From Trichlorobacter sp. (GTDB taxonomy: Bacteria; Desulfobacterota; Desulfuromonadia; Geobacterales; Pseudopelobacteraceae), in NCBI RefSeq assembly GCF_030247655.1, contig NZ_JAOTRZ010000004.1, positions 1 to 49,885 of the forward strand: a stretch of DNA of 49,885 nucleotides. Direction: 5' to 3'. The translations under genes were made by a program, and so were the position numbers. Below are positions 8,096 through 16,851 of the stretch, piece after piece. Positions within the stretch are counted from its first letter, which is position 1, and every line of letters begins with the position of its first letter. The notes beneath the pieces were generated by a model. It searched no databases, was not told where the DNA came from, and saw only the letters and a program-made list of their open reading frames with translations.

Positions 8096-8905
8096 CTATT
8101 CTAGTCTTGCAAAGTACTGCTCAAGCGCATTGGTCAGGCTATCCAGCGTCGCCTGTTCCGGCTCCACTGCAACACTAAGCCCCAACTCCTGACAGGCCTT
8201 GGTGGTCACCGGTCCGATGGAGGCCACTGCCAGATCTGACAGCATCGTCTGCAGCTGAGTGACACCGCCCACCAATGCCGCCAGATTGCGAACGGTTGAG
8301 GGAGAGCTGAAGACAACAGCAGCAAGCTGGTGCTGCCCCAGTGCCTGTCGGGCGGCGTCAGGCAGGGCCTGGGGAATGATGTTGCGGTAGGCCACCGGAT
8401 CAATCACCTCTGCCCCCATACTGCGTAGCTGTTGTGGGATCAGCTCTCTGGCTCCATCCGCCTTGGGAAACAGTATCCGCTTGCCCTGTAGATCAACCCC
8501 CTGAAATGCAGCCACAACGCCTTCACCGGTAAACTGTTCCGGCATCAGGTCAGGTGTGATGCCTAGCTCCAGCAGCGCCTCTGCAGTCTTTGGTCCCACC
8601 GCGCAAACCTTGCAGCTCTGCAGGTCATGGATGCCGCTCCCGAGTTCCTGCAGCCGGGTAAAGAAAAACCTGACCCCGTTTACCGAGGTCAGGATCAGCC
8701 AGTCAAAGCTGGATAAATCGTGGATGGCAGCATCTACATTGGTCCAGGCTTCAGGTGGCTCCAGTTGTATTGTGGGACATTCCACCACCACAGCGCCACG
8801 TTGATGCAGCTGTTCAGTAAACTCAGCCGCCTGTTCCGCAGCGCGGGTTACCAGTATCCGGCGGCCTTGTAGCGGATTAGTGGGCAATTTCACGCTGATA
8901 GACAT
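8096..8905 (-). CDS. hemD: Uroporphyrinogen-III synthase
   Basis: A HemD-type two-domain protein of 269 residues. It begins with the family's RRILVTRAAEQAAEF strand-turn-helix, followed by DWLILTSVNGVRFFF and later AVVFSSPSTVRNL and ASIGPVTTKACQELG. It cyclises and inverts ring D of hydroxymethylbilane to give uroporphyrinogen III, the branch point to haem, sirohaem and cobalamin. Its start overlaps the end of hemC by 29 nt, which suggests coupled translation. HemD is very divergent in general, but context and the terminal motif make this firm. Confidence 0.9.
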   Translation of the reverse strand: MSISVKLPTNPLQGRRILVTRAAEQAAEFTEQLHQRGAVVVECPTIQLEPPEAWTNVDAAIHDLSSFDWLILTSVNGVRFFFTRLQELGSGIHDLQSCKVCAVGPKTAEALLELGITPDLMPEQFTGEGVVAAFQGVDLQGKRILFPKADGARELIPQQLRSMGAEVIDPVAYRNIIPQALPDAARQALGQHQLAAVVFSSPSTVRNLAALVGGVTQLQTMLSDLAVASIGPVTTKACQELGLSVAVEPEQATLDSLTNALEQYFARLE

Positions 8906-9815
8906 CTTCTAGTATTGCCTTGCCACCGGCTGCCAGCAGTTTATCTGCCAGTTCAATTCCCATCTTGACCGCATCTGCTGTTGAACCACTGATGCTGTCC
9001 CGCACCGTCTGTTTGCCATCCACTGAGGCAATGAAGCCAACCAGTGACAGGGTGTCACCACTCACCGTGCCATGGGCTGCGATCGGTACCTGACAGCCAC
9101 CTTCACAGCGCTTCAGTAGTGCCCGTTCTGCAGCTACAGCGGCGGCGGTATCAGCATGGTTCAGGAATGAGAGCGCCTCAATGGTGGCAGCATCATCCAG
9201 GCGGCATTCCAGCCCCAGGGCGCCCTGACCAATGGCAGGGATGGAGAAATTCACATCCAGCAGTTCGGTGGCCACATCTGCAAAGCCCAGTCGGTTCAGA
9301 CCGGCAGCAGCCAGGATCACGGCATCCAGATTGTCTTCCTTCAGCTTGCGGATGCGGGTTTCCACATTGCCACGGATGATCACCATCTCAAGATCAGGCC
9401 GCGCCTTGAGCAGTTGGGCCTGACGTCGCAGGGCGCTGGTGCCGATCCGGGCACCTTGACGCAGTTCACTGAATTTTACCTTGTCAGAGATAAAGGCATC
9501 ACGGGGGTCTTCCCGTTTGGTGGTCACCACCAGTCCCAGTCCTTCAGGGAATTCAGTCGGCACATCCTTCATGCTGTGGACAGCCAGATCTATCTCCCCC
9601 CGCAGCATCGCCTCTTCAATCTCTTTGACAAACAGCCCTTTGCCGCCGACCTGGGCCAGGGGTACATCCAGAATCTTGTCCCCCATGGTCTTGATCTTGA
9701 GCAGTTCGACCTCAATGCCGGGATAAACCCGCTCCAGTTCAGATTTGATCCAGTTGGCCTGCCAGAGGGCAAGCTGGCTGGCGCGGGTTCCTATGCGGAG
9801 GCGTTTTGGTGCCAT
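8877..9815 (-). CDS. hemC: Porphobilinogen deaminase (hydroxymethylbilane synthase)
   Basis: A HemC of 312 residues, the usual length. It opens with LRIGTRASQLALWQA, has VHSMKDVPT in domain 1, DPRDAFIS, GTSALRRQAQL, and the cofactor loop ERALLKRCEGGCQVPIAAHG with the cysteine that holds the dipyrromethane cofactor. It joins four porphobilinogens into hydroxymethylbilane in the cytosol. The start has AAGGAGAG 8-9 nt upstream. It follows hemA by 23 nt and overlaps hemD. Confidence 0.97.
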   Translation of the reverse strand: MAPKRLRIGTRASQLALWQANWIKSELERVYPGIEVELLKIKTMGDKILDVPLAQVGGKGLFVKEIEEAMLRGEIDLAVHSMKDVPTEFPEGLGLVVTTKREDPRDAFISDKVKFSELRQGARIGTSALRRQAQLLKARPDLEMVIIRGNVETRIRKLKEDNLDAVILAAAGLNRLGFADVATELLDVNFSIPAIGQGALGLECRLDDAATIEALSFLNHADTAAAVAAERALLKRCEGGCQVPIAAHGTVSGDTLSLVGFIASVDGKQTVRDSISGSTADAVKMGIELADKLLAAGGKAILEDVYQREIAH

Positions 9816-9838
9816 GTCTGTTCTCTCCTTGTGATCAG

Positions 9839-11143
9839 TTATTCTTCAAGTTCCAGTGAATCATCTGTTTCGGTGGTGCCAAGTTCCAGATCAAACAAAG
9901 CGCGCAGGGCATCAAGATACAGGTCGTTACGGTTTCCCTGCCCCGCTTTTTTAAGTACCATGGTGGGCTGGTGCAGCAGTTTGTTCATAAAGGCGCTGGT
10001 CAGCGCCTCCAGCCGTTTTTCTGCATCCGCTGGGGCATCCTTCCAGCCTGCCAGGGTGCGATCCAGCTCAGCCCTGCGCAGATCATCAAAACGATTGCGC
10101 AGGGCCACAATGGTGGGGGTTACCTCAAGGGTACCGACCCATTTGTAAAACTGGATGATCTCTTCGGCAATGATCGCTTCTGCCTTGTCAGCCTCCTGCA
10201 TCCGGCCTTCCAGGTTGGCCGCCACCACCTGCTGCAGGTCATCCATGTCATACAGGTAGACCGCATCCATCTCATTGACCGCCGGATCAATGTCCCGGGG
10301 CACGGCAATGTCAATCAGGAACATCGGCCGCATCCTGCGGCGTTTGATCACCTCTTCAAGATCAGGAGGGGTGATGATGGCATGGGGCGCGCCGGTGGAG
10401 GTCAGGACAATATCGGCCTTGTGCAGGTGCAGAAACAGCTCTTCAAACGGAATGGCTTCTCCGTTGAACTCTTCGGCAAGTTTCTGTGCCCGCTCAAAGG
10501 TGCGGTTGGTGACCATCACCCCCTTGGCACCGTTGGTCAGGAAGTGCCGGGCCGCCAGTTCACACATCTCTCCAGCGCCGATCAGCAGAACGGTCTTGTC
10601 GGTCAGATTGCCAAAGATCTTTCTGGCCAGTTCTACTGCGGCAAAGGAGACCGATACCGCTGAAGAGGCGATCCTGGTTTCGGTACGGACCCGTTTGGCA
10701 ACGGAAAACGCCTTGTGTAGGAAGCGGTTCAGAATGATGCCGGATGATTTGTACTCGGCAGCATACCCGTAAGAGGTCTTGATCTGTCCCAGGATCTGGG
10801 GTTCGCCCACCACCATGGAATCCAGTGATGAGGCCACCCGGAAGACGTGACGGATCGCCTCTTCACCATGGAAACTGTAGAGGTGTGGTTCCAGCAGGTC
10901 ATGGGCCAGATGGTGGTACTCTGCCATAAAGCGCCGGATGCGGGCAATGCCGCCTGCAATATCCCGGGTGGTTGCGTAGATTTCCACCCGGTTGCAGGTG
11001 GAGACAATAACCCCTTCAACAATGCCTTCAAGGGCCACCAGTTCACGTAGTGGTTTTTCGATGCTGTTGGGAGAAAACGCGACTTTTTCGCGGATATCAA
11101 CCGAGGCTGTTTTATGGGACAGACCAACCACAATAATGTTCAT
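9839..11143 (-). CDS. hemA: Glutamyl-tRNA reductase
   Basis: A HemA of 434 residues catalysing the first step of C5-pathway tetrapyrrole synthesis, NADPH-dependent reduction of Glu-tRNA to glutamate-1-semialdehyde. [15 protein letters not shown] leads the protein. STCNRVEIY carries the catalytic cysteine. The region [18 protein letters not shown] and the NADPH-binding [15 protein letters not shown] follow. The C-terminal helical dimerisation domain is complete. It lies 12 nt after the ccsA/hemX-like gene and before hemC. Confidence 0.97.
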   Translation of the reverse strand: MNIIVVGLSHKTASVDIREKVAFSPNSIEKPLRELVALEGIVEGVIVSTCNRVEIYATTRDIAGGIARIRRFMAEYHHLAHDLLEPHLYSFHGEEAIRHVFRVASSLDSMVVGEPQILGQIKTSYGYAAEYKSSGIILNRFLHKAFSVAKRVRTETRIASSAVSVSFAAVELARKIFGNLTDKTVLLIGAGEMCELAARHFLTNGAKGVMVTNRTFERAQKLAEEFNGEAIPFEELFLHLHKADIVLTSTGAPHAIITPPDLEEVIKRRRMRPMFLIDIAVPRDIDPAVNEMDAVYLYDMDDLQQVVAANLEGRMQEADKAEAIIAEEIIQFYKWVGTLEVTPTIVALRNRFDDLRRAELDRTLAGWKDAPADAEKRLEALTSAFMNKLLHQPTMVLKKAGQGNRNDLYLDALRALFDLELGTTETDDSLELEE

Positions 11144-11155
11144 GGTTAGAGTCCC

Positions 11156-11971
11156 TTAGGTGTAGCTGTGCAGACCGGGCAGCCAGAGATTGACCCCGAT
11201 AAAGGTAAACAGCATGATCAGAAAGCCGATAACCGTCAGGATAGCAGCCCGTTTACCGCGCCAGCCGGTGGTAAGTCTGCCGTGCAGCAGTGCAGCATAG
11301 ATGAACCAGGTAATCAGCGACCAGCTCTCCTTGGGGTCCCAGGACCAATAGCTGCCCCAAGCGCGGGAGGCCCAGATGGCGCCGGTAATGATCGCCACGG
11401 TCAGCATCGGAAAGCCAAAAGCCAGGCAGCGATAGCCGATTTCATCCAGAATATCCAGTGAAGGGAGCTTTAAAAACAGATTGCCCAGATTTTTTTTCTT
11501 CAAGAAATGGGACTGAATCAGAAACAGAACCGCCACGGCACAGGATATGGTGAAAAAGGCATAGGCACCAAAGGCCAGAATGGTATGGGAATAGATCCAG
11601 GCAGATTGCAGGGCCGGATTAAGTGGCTTGATCGTTGTAGGCAGTAGTCCTGCTCCAGAAATGATTAACAGTGCAAACGGCACCACAAATGATCCCAGGG
11701 TGCTGACTTTGTAGCGGGTTTCAAAGTAGAGGTAAATGCCGACAATTGACAGTGCAAAGAATGAAAGCGATTCATGCATGTTGGTGATCGGCAGATGTCC
11801 GGCTGCAATAAAGCGGTGGATTACCGCCAGGCAGTGCGCCAGAAAACCGATGACAAGTACGCGACGGGCTGTGATTGCCTGACAGGGGGTTGCACGTACC
11901 AGACAACTTAAATAGAGCAGTGTTGCGGCTCCGTACAGTGCGACGGTGAGGTAAAATGAAATTTCTGTCAT
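11156..11971 (-). CDS. CcsA/HemX-family cytochrome c assembly membrane protein
   Basis: A polytopic membrane protein of the CcmC/CcsA haem-handling superfamily, 271 residues from the ATG at 11971. The tryptophan-rich WASRAWGSYWSWDPKESW signature near the C-terminus is intact, and conserved histidines occur in HRFIAAGHLPI and the YSHTILAF helix. Proteins of this kind encoded before hemA are often called HemX. An open frame extends to a TTG at 12154, but a good minus-strand promoter (12032-12061) lies inside that extension and the extra 61 residues are not family-like, so 11971 (or 11992) is chosen. A true CcsB-type paralogue lies at 31172-32020. Confidence 0.85.
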   Translation of the reverse strand: MTEISFYLTVALYGAATLLYLSCLVRATPCQAITARRVLVIGFLAHCLAVIHRFIAAGHLPITNMHESLSFFALSIVGIYLYFETRYKVSTLGSFVVPFALLIISGAGLLPTTIKPLNPALQSAWIYSHTILAFGAYAFFTISCAVAVLFLIQSHFLKKKNLGNLFLKLPSLDILDEIGYRCLAFGFPMLTVAIITGAIWASRAWGSYWSWDPKESWSLITWFIYAALLHGRLTTGWRGKRAAILTVIGFLIMLFTFIGVNLWLPGLHSYT

Positions 11972-12031
11972 TAGGTGATATCCGGAACTCATTAAGTAGA
12001 AACAAAAAATGTCTGCCAAATACTGGTAGGC

Positions 12032-12061
12032 ATTGTAAGGGCTGGCTATTACCAGCGTCAA
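12032..12061 (-). promoter_or_regulatory. Predicted promoter of the ccsA-hemACD operon
   Basis: On the minus strand TTGACG (12056-12061) and TACAAT (12032-12037) are separated by 18 bp. The expected transcript starts near 12025, about 55 nt before the chosen ATG at 11971. Confidence 0.55.
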
Positions 12062-12101
12062 CAGCTTTTCGTCAGTTGATTTGGATAGCAGGATTTCCTG
12101 C

Positions 12102-12129
12102 TTGCATTTTTTCTGAAACGCGGTAGTAT
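12102..12129 (+). promoter_or_regulatory. Predicted promoter of trxA
   Basis: TTGCAT (12102-12107) and TAGTAT (12124-12129) are 16 bp apart and lie about 40 bp before the trxA start. The site is divergent from the hem operon promoter. Confidence 0.5.
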
Positions 12130-12171
12130 TCAAAAAGTTGAATACATTAACCAAACTTAAGGAGGCTTTCC

Positions 12172-12501
12172 ATGGCCAGTGACGCCGTTCTAACTCTGAC
12201 CGATGCCAATTTCGATCGTGATGTACTGCAATCAGACCTGCCGGTATTGGTGGATTTCTGGGCTACCTGGTGTGCCCCCTGCAAGGCGATTGCCCCACTG
12301 ATCGATTCCGTTGCTGCTGATTATGCCGGTAAGGTAAAGGTTGGCAAGGTGAATGTTGATGACAATCAGGCAACCCCGGGCAAGTATGGTGTGCGTGGTA
12401 TTCCTACCCTGATCCTGTTTAAAGGTGGCAAGGTGATTGATCAGGTGGTTGGCGCGGTTCCCAAGTCCCAACTGGATGCCCTGATTGCCAAGGCCCTTTA
12501 G
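12172..12501 (+). CDS. trxA: Thioredoxin
   Basis: A classical thioredoxin of 109 residues with active site WATWCAPCK (C34 and C37). It has Ala where most thioredoxins have Gly in WCGPC. The cis-proline region [13 protein letters not shown] is present. It reduces cytosolic disulfides with electrons from thioredoxin reductase. AAGGAGG lies 7 nt before the ATG. The next gene, a secreted thioredoxin-fold protein, begins 1 nt after its stop, so the two are co-transcribed and may form a cytosol-to-periplasm reducing pair. Confidence 0.95.
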   Translation: MASDAVLTLTDANFDRDVLQSDLPVLVDFWATWCAPCKAIAPLIDSVAADYAGKVKVGKVNVDDNQATPGKYGVRGIPTLILFKGGKVIDQVVGAVPKSQLDALIAKAL

Positions 12502-12502
12502 G

Positions 12503-13030
12503 ATGGTGGTACGGTTTAATCAACGCATTTTCAGGGCTGTGACGCTGGTTGTCACAGCCCTTCTGCTAAGCCTGGCCCCGCTGGATTCAGATGCTGCACC
12601 GCGCCGTAACCAGCCTGCGCCAGCCTTCAAGACCTTTTCCATCAAAGGCCAACCGATTTCCACTGAAGGGCTCAAGGGCTCCGTGGTGTTGCTGGATTTT
12701 TGGGCCACCTGGTGTCCTCCCTGTCGGGAGTCAATCCCCCATCTTGCTGAACTGCATCGCAAATATGGCAAACAGGGGTTGGTGGTTGTGGGGATGAGTG
12801 TGGATGAAGGGGGCGAGCGGACCGTCAAGGAGTATGCTGAGAGAAACGCGATTCCGTACCAGATTGTCATGGCCAGTGGCAAGATCAGCTCAGATTACGG
12901 GGTGCGGGCACTGCCGGTGCTGTATGTAATTGATAAAAATGGCCTGGTTCGAGAACAGGTTATGGGTTTTTCTGATCAGGCCGGCAAGGTGATCGAAAAT
13001 CTGATTAAAAAGCTGCTGAATGAAAAATAG
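12503..13030 (+). CDS. TlpA/ResA-like periplasmic thiol-disulfide oxidoreductase
   Basis: An AhpC/TSA-thioredoxin-fold protein of 175 residues. An N-terminal hydrophobic helix (about 10-26) serves as anchor or signal, with no lipobox. The domain begins APAFKTFSIKG and carries the active site WATWCPPCRE (C71, C74) and cis-proline VRALPVLYVID. ResA and CcmG members keep apocytochrome c CXXCH cysteines reduced for haem attachment. This fits the ResB/CcsB system later in the window but is not proven by position. The start at 12503 directly follows the trxA stop; the frame also extends to a TTG at 12485. Confidence 0.88.
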   Translation: MVVRFNQRIFRAVTLVVTALLLSLAPLDSDAAPRRNQPAPAFKTFSIKGQPISTEGLKGSVVLLDFWATWCPPCRESIPHLAELHRKYGKQGLVVVGMSVDEGGERTVKEYAERNAIPYQIVMASGKISSDYGVRALPVLYVIDKNGLVREQVMGFSDQAGKVIENLIKKLLNEK

Positions 13031-13060
13031 GGCGAGGTAGTAATGCCTCGCCCTATTTTT
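13026..13060. terminator. Bidirectional terminator between the ResA-like gene and galU
   Basis: The arms AATAGGGCGAGG (13026-13037) and CCTCGCCCTATT (13046-13057) form a perfect 12-bp stem with an 8-nt loop. It is flanked by A residues on the left and T residues on the right, so it ends transcription from both convergent genes. Confidence 0.88.
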
Positions 13061-13064
13061 GTTA

Positions 13065-13934
13065 TTAACAGCCCAGTCGCCCCTTCAGGTAAGCTGTAAA
13101 CTCATCCTTGAACTCATCCCGCTTTAGTGCCAGATCCACCGTTGCCTTCAGAAACCCCAGCTTGTCTCCACAGTCATGGCGTAACCCTTCAAATAGACAG
13201 CCATATACCGCTTCATCCTGAGACAGCCGTTTTATGGCATCGGTCAGCTGGATCTCGCCGCCCCGCCCAGGCTGCTGCTGCTCAAGAATCGGGAAGATGG
13301 CCGGGGTCAGTACGTAGCGGCCGATGATGGCAAGGTCAGAAGGCGCTTCTGATTGTTTCGGTTTTTCCACCATATCAGTTACTTCCATGACCCGGTCGGT
13401 GATCCGGTTAACCGCTACGCAGCCATAGGAGGAGATCTGCTTCAACGGTACCTGCTCAAGGGCCAGCACGCTGCCTTTGTAATGCTCATAGACGCCAAGC
13501 AATTGCTTTAGGCAGGGGTTGGCTGGTGCGTCAATAATGTCATCCCCCAGCAAGACAGCAAACGGCTCATTGCCGATAAAGTCGCGGGCGCAGAGGATGG
13601 CATGTCCCAGGCCAAGGGCCTTTTTCTGGCGCACGTAGTAAATATCCACCAGATCAGAGATCTCACGCATGGCCTGAAGGGTTTCTTCCTTGCCCTTTTC
13701 CTCCAGATGGTTCTCCAGTTCAGGTGAACTGTCAAAGTGATCTTCAATAGCCCGCTTGGTGCGACCGGTCACGAAGATAATTTGGTCAATACCGGCTGCC
13801 ACCGCTTCTTCAACCACGTACTGCACCAGCGGCTTATCAATCAGTGGCAGCATCTCTTTGGGGGATGACTTGGTGGCAGGCAGGAAGCGAGTTCCCAGGC
13901 CTGCCACCGGAAAGATTGCCTTGCGGACTTTCAT
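13065..13934 (-). CDS. galU: UTP-glucose-1-phosphate uridylyltransferase
   Basis: A GalU of 289 residues, the standard length. The nucleotide-binding start AIFPVAGLGTRFLPATKSSPKEM is intact (14 residues into the family signature), PLIDKPLVQYVVEEA follows, and the central LLGDDIIDAP carries the metal-binding aspartates. It makes UDP-glucose for cell-envelope polysaccharides and trehalose-type sugars. It lies 3 nt after the folD stop and ends at the bidirectional terminator. Confidence 0.96.
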   Translation of the reverse strand: MKVRKAIFPVAGLGTRFLPATKSSPKEMLPLIDKPLVQYVVEEAVAAGIDQIIFVTGRTKRAIEDHFDSSPELENHLEEKGKEETLQAMREISDLVDIYYVRQKKALGLGHAILCARDFIGNEPFAVLLGDDIIDAPANPCLKQLLGVYEHYKGSVLALEQVPLKQISSYGCVAVNRITDRVMEVTDMVEKPKQSEAPSDLAIIGRYVLTPAIFPILEQQQPGRGGEIQLTDAIKRLSQDEAVYGCLFEGLRHDCGDKLGFLKATVDLALKRDEFKDEFTAYLKGRLGC

Positions 13935-13937
13935 CGC

Positions 13938-14792
13938 TTACCTCGTTGCTGCCCTTTGGGCAGATTCCAGTGTGTTTTGCAGCAGCATGGCGATGGTCAT
14001 AGGACCCACACCGCCTGGCACCGGGGTGATGGCGCTGGCCCGCTCGGCAGCAGCGGCGTACTCCACATCCCCCACCAGTTTTTTCTCGCCTACCCGGTTA
14101 ATACCCACATCAATTACCACTGCTCCCGGCTTGATCCAGTCTCCCTTGACCATCTCTGCCTTGCCCACTGCAGCGATGACGACATCAGCCCTGCGGACCA
14201 CATCAGGCAGATCTTTGGTGCGGGAGTGGCAGACGGTAACTGTGGCGTGGCGTGACAGGCACATCAGCGCCACCGGCTTGCCCACGATGTTGGAACGACC
14301 AACCACCACCACTTCTTTACCCTTCAGGTCATAGCCGATCTCATCAAGCATCACCATCACACCATAGGGAGTGCAGGGCTGAAAAGTGGGTTTGCCGATC
14401 ATCAGGCGTCCGACATTATAGGGATGGAATCCATCGGCATCCTTGTCCGGCGAGATCGCCTCCAGCACCTTGTCTGTATCAATATGGTCCGGCAGTGGCA
14501 ACTGCACCAGAATGCCATGTACCCGTGGGTCAGCATTCAGTTGTCCGATCAGTGCCAGCAGCTCTGCTTCAGTGGTGGTTGATGGCAGCTCATGGTCAGC
14601 CGAATACATACCCAGCTCTACGCACATCTTCTTCTTCATGCCGACGTAGACCCGGCTGGCCGGATCATCGCCCACCAGCACCACCGCCAGACCGGGGGTA
14701 ATCCCTTGCTCTTTCAGGGTTGAAACCGTGCTGCCGATCCGTTCACGAACCTTTGCTGCAATCGCCTTGCCGTCAATTATCTGTGCTGCCAT
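13938..14792 (-). CDS. folD: Methylenetetrahydrofolate dehydrogenase / methenyl-THF cyclohydrolase
   Basis: A bifunctional FolD of 284 residues from the ATG at 14792, which has GGAGA upstream. The alternative ATG at 14804 adds only four residues. Signature stretches are [18 protein letters not shown] with the catalytic lysine, [30 protein letters not shown] for NADP binding and [10 protein letters not shown] near the end. It interconverts 5,10-methylene-, methenyl- and 10-formyl-tetrahydrofolate in the cytosol. galU follows at 3 nt, though no functional link is known. Confidence 0.97.
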   Translation of the reverse strand: MAAQIIDGKAIAAKVRERIGSTVSTLKEQGITPGLAVVLVGDDPASRVYVGMKKKMCVELGMYSADHELPSTTTEAELLALIGQLNADPRVHGILVQLPLPDHIDTDKVLEAISPDKDADGFHPYNVGRLMIGKPTFQPCTPYGVMVMLDEIGYDLKGKEVVVVGRSNIVGKPVALMCLSRHATVTVCHSRTKDLPDVVRRADVVIAAVGKAEMVKGDWIKPGAVVIDVGINRVGEKKLVGDVEYAAAAERASAITPVPGGVGPMTIAMLLQNTLESAQRAATR

Positions 14793-14874
14793 AGTTGTCT
14801 CCAATCGATGCCTTAGAATTGCTTTATATGATACGTTCAGGTCTGCTGCTTGTAAAGCCGGTATGCCGTGAAAA

Positions 14875-14909
14875 AATAAAAAATCCCCTGATGAGTGTTA
14901 TCAGGGGAT
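14875..14909 (-). terminator. Rho-independent terminator after the FmdB-like gene
   Basis: The arms ATCCCCTGAT (14883-14892) and ATCAGGGGAT (14900-14909) make a 10-bp stem with a 7-nt loop. On the minus strand it runs into TTTTTTATTTTTTC. It closes the minus-strand run that begins near 20722. Confidence 0.88.
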
Positions 14910-14953
14910 CAAACCTTGGATCGTTCCGACACCCGGCCGGAATCTTAAACGCC

Positions 14954-15175
14954 TCAGCCACCGGCTGAGCAGGCTGCCGGTTTGGGGCCGCCGCTTGAGG
15001 GGCAGTAGCCGGAGTTAAACCAGCCTTCGCCCTTCAGGCTGAAAGCAGTCTGGGAGATCATCTTCTCAACGACTCCGCCGCACTGGGGGCATTCAGCGGC
15101 CGGTGCATCAGAGAACTTCTGGCGCAGTTCAAATTGGTGATTACAGGATTGACAGCGGTATTCGTACATTGGCAT
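14954..15175 (-). CDS. FmdB-family zinc ribbon protein
   Basis: A 73-residue putative regulatory protein of the FmdB/zinc-ribbon type. The first lines read PMYEYRCQSC, and four cysteines (C8, C11, C29, C32) form the predicted Zn knuckle. The glycine-, serine- and cysteine-rich tail (CPSSGGPKPAACSAGG) is typical of the family. The start at 15175 has AAGGAGG 8 nt upstream; the longer frame to 15268 runs into the Smr gene and is rejected. The function of the family is unclear, with DNA or RNA binding suggested. Confidence 0.88.
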   Translation of the reverse strand: MPMYEYRCQSCNHQFELRQKFSDAPAAECPQCGGVVEKMISQTAFSLKGEGWFNSGYCPSSGGPKPAACSAGG

Positions 15176-15227
15176 GGCAACAGCCTCCTTCTGATATATC
15201 TGTTTCTGAATATAGTAGTTCTTCTGG

Positions 15228-15944
15228 CTATTTGTCAAGGGGACGCAGGAAGATGACAAAAGCACCACTGCCGCCCATTTCTTGCGGAGCCGGGGCGTAT
15301 TCGGTAATCAGGTCGCGCCCTTGATCGCGCAACCAGGCAGCCACCACCTGTTGCAGAACCGGGCCTTCTGCAGAGTGGTTACCCTTGCCGGTAATTACCA
15401 GCACTCCTTTTTCGCCAGCTGTTCTGGCGGCCTGCAGAAACGGCGCCAGTGATTCGACGGCCTCTTCGCGGGTCAGACCATGCAGATCCAGCTGACGATC
15501 CAGCTGGATGATGCCCCGCTTGAGCTGACGCAGGCGATTGCCGTTTAGCGGGCGTAATTCATCATCCGGCAGGCTGTCTTCAAAGCGGACATCCAGCTGC
15601 AGCTTTTCAACCTCCTGTAGAAAGGTCTTGCGGGCGGTGATCTCTTCTCTGGCCAGTGGCTTTGTTAAGAGGTCTTGCGGTCTGCTGGCAGCTACCCCAT
15701 GTTTTTTTCTGCTCACATTTTTTGCTGATGCAGCTGTTGCGTCATCATCCAGTCGGCGAACCCCGGACATGGCCTGTCTGAACAGTTCTTCCCCAGCCGG
15801 TTCAGGCTTTGGCGTGGCAACCTTTTTAACCGGATCTGGCGCTGGTGTTGCCTCAGCGACAATTCCTTTCAGTGTGGCAAAAGGGTTGTTCCGAAATGGG
15901 GCAGGAGTTGCAGGTTTTTGTTCTTTCTGTTTCTTGGGGGACAT
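15228..15944 (-). CDS. Smr (MutS2-related) domain protein
   Basis: A 238-residue protein with a low-complexity basic and proline-rich N-terminal part (1-100) and a C-terminal Smr domain. LDLHGLTREEAV (152-163) and VITGKGNHSAEG (183-194) are the two Smr hallmarks. Stand-alone Smr domains nick DNA or cleave RNA; E. coli SmrA/SmrB act as nucleases, SmrB on collided ribosomes. The extended N-terminus could carry ribosome or nucleic-acid contacts (inference). It lies 52 nt upstream of the FmdB-like gene on the same strand. Confidence 0.88.
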   Translation of the reverse strand: MSPKKQKEQKPATPAPFRNNPFATLKGIVAEATPAPDPVKKVATPKPEPAGEELFRQAMSGVRRLDDDATAASAKNVSRKKHGVAASRPQDLLTKPLAREEITARKTFLQEVEKLQLDVRFEDSLPDDELRPLNGNRLRQLKRGIIQLDRQLDLHGLTREEAVESLAPFLQAARTAGEKGVLVITGKGNHSAEGPVLQQVVAAWLRDQGRDLITEYAPAPQEMGGSGAFVIFLRPLDK

Positions 15945-15993
15945 TTGATTACATTCCTTAGCAGGTTGACAGGTGCGGAGCCAGCAAAGCTGC

Positions 15994-16383
15994 TTACTCT
16001 CCGTGAACCGACTTTTGACTCAGGGAGCTGAAGATCATATCCAATACAGCCCTCTGGCGTACTTCATGTTTATTGAGCACGGCAAGACAACTGCCCATGG
16101 GGCACTGCTCATGGAGGAAATCAGCATCACGGCTGGAGAGGATCACAATCCGTCGTTTTTCTATGCCGGACTGTACGGCAAAATTCATCAGTTTACGGCC
16201 ATCCAGGGTGGGCATCTCAAAGTCAATCAGAATCAGGTCATAGGGGGCTTTACGGATAGCAGCCAGCGCCTCCAGGGGATTGTTGCAGATATCAACCGTT
16301 AAAAGCGGATATTGATCGGCAATATAGTCGCCCAGCAAGCGGGTGAAGGCAGGATCATCATCTATGAGCAGTATTTTTCCCAT
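15994..16383 (-). CDS. Stand-alone receiver domain protein (CheY-like)
   Basis: A 129-residue single receiver. It has the acidic cluster DDD (8-10), the phospho-acceptor D54 in LILIDFEMP, Ser83/Ser84 at the switch position and K105, followed by His rather than the usual Pro. There is no output domain, so signalling must be by protein contact. It follows the small membrane-protein gene by 15 nt on the same strand. Its partner may be a kinase elsewhere or the membrane and TPR proteins of the same operon. Confidence 0.88.
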   Translation of the reverse strand: MGKILLIDDDPAFTRLLGDYIADQYPLLTVDICNNPLEALAAIRKAPYDLILIDFEMPTLDGRKLMNFAVQSGIEKRRIVILSSRDADFLHEQCPMGSCLAVLNKHEVRQRAVLDMIFSSLSQKSVHGE

Positions 16384-16398
16384 ATAATCCTTACACCG

Positions 16399-16851
16399 TT
16401 AAAACAGATAGGGTGAATGGTTGGTGAACTGTTCCCGTTGCCGTCGGATTACCCAGCTGATCCAGAGCAGAATGCCCACAGTAACCAGATTGCTGACCAG
16501 CATGCCGCCGGGGTCAATCTGGCGTTCCAGCAGACGCTCCAGCTCTTTGTGGGGCACCAGCCAGAGATTAAGCAGGGTGTTCAGTATTTCGTAGCCATTA
16601 TAGATCAGCAGCAGATACCAGGTCAGGCGCTGTCGTTTTAACAGTCCCAGAAACAGGTGCAGGCAGACCAGGCTGTCCACCACGATAAAAATCCGGGCCG
16701 GTGTGTCTTCCAACAGAAAACCGAAGAGCGGCACCGGCTGACCATAACTCATCACGGTCATCAGCAGCAGAAACAGGTACAGGCCGGTCAGCATCACCAT
16801 GGCCTGGGAGCGGGGACGGTACTCCCCTGTATCCGGCAGGTCTTCGGTCAT
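16399..16851 (-). CDS. Small polytopic membrane protein of unknown family
   Basis: I do not recognise a named family. From the ATG at 16851 the product is 150 residues with an acidic soluble start (MTEDLPDTGEYRP) and four predicted membrane helices (about 17-35, 51-72, 76-96, 116-136). It ends in a basic RRQREQF tail. The ATG overlaps the stop of the preceding 33-residue gene (ATGA), so translation is coupled. A longer open frame to 17052 runs antiparallel through the TPR gene's coding region in another frame and is not credible. Context suggests the membrane part of the AcuC/TPR operon. Confidence 0.72.
   Translation of the reverse strand: MTEDLPDTGEYRPRSQAMVMLTGLYLFLLLMTVMSYGQPVPLFGFLLEDTPARIFIVVDSLVCLHLFLGLLKRQRLTWYLLLIYNGYEILNTLLNLWLVPHKELERLLERQIDPGGMLVSNLVTVGILLWISWVIRRQREQFTNHSPYLF

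Noticed and set aside
11972-12154. 61-codon N-terminal extension of the CcsA/HemX gene from a TTG
   Set aside because: It contains a predicted minus-strand promoter, lacks hydrophobic family residues and overlaps the trxA promoter region.
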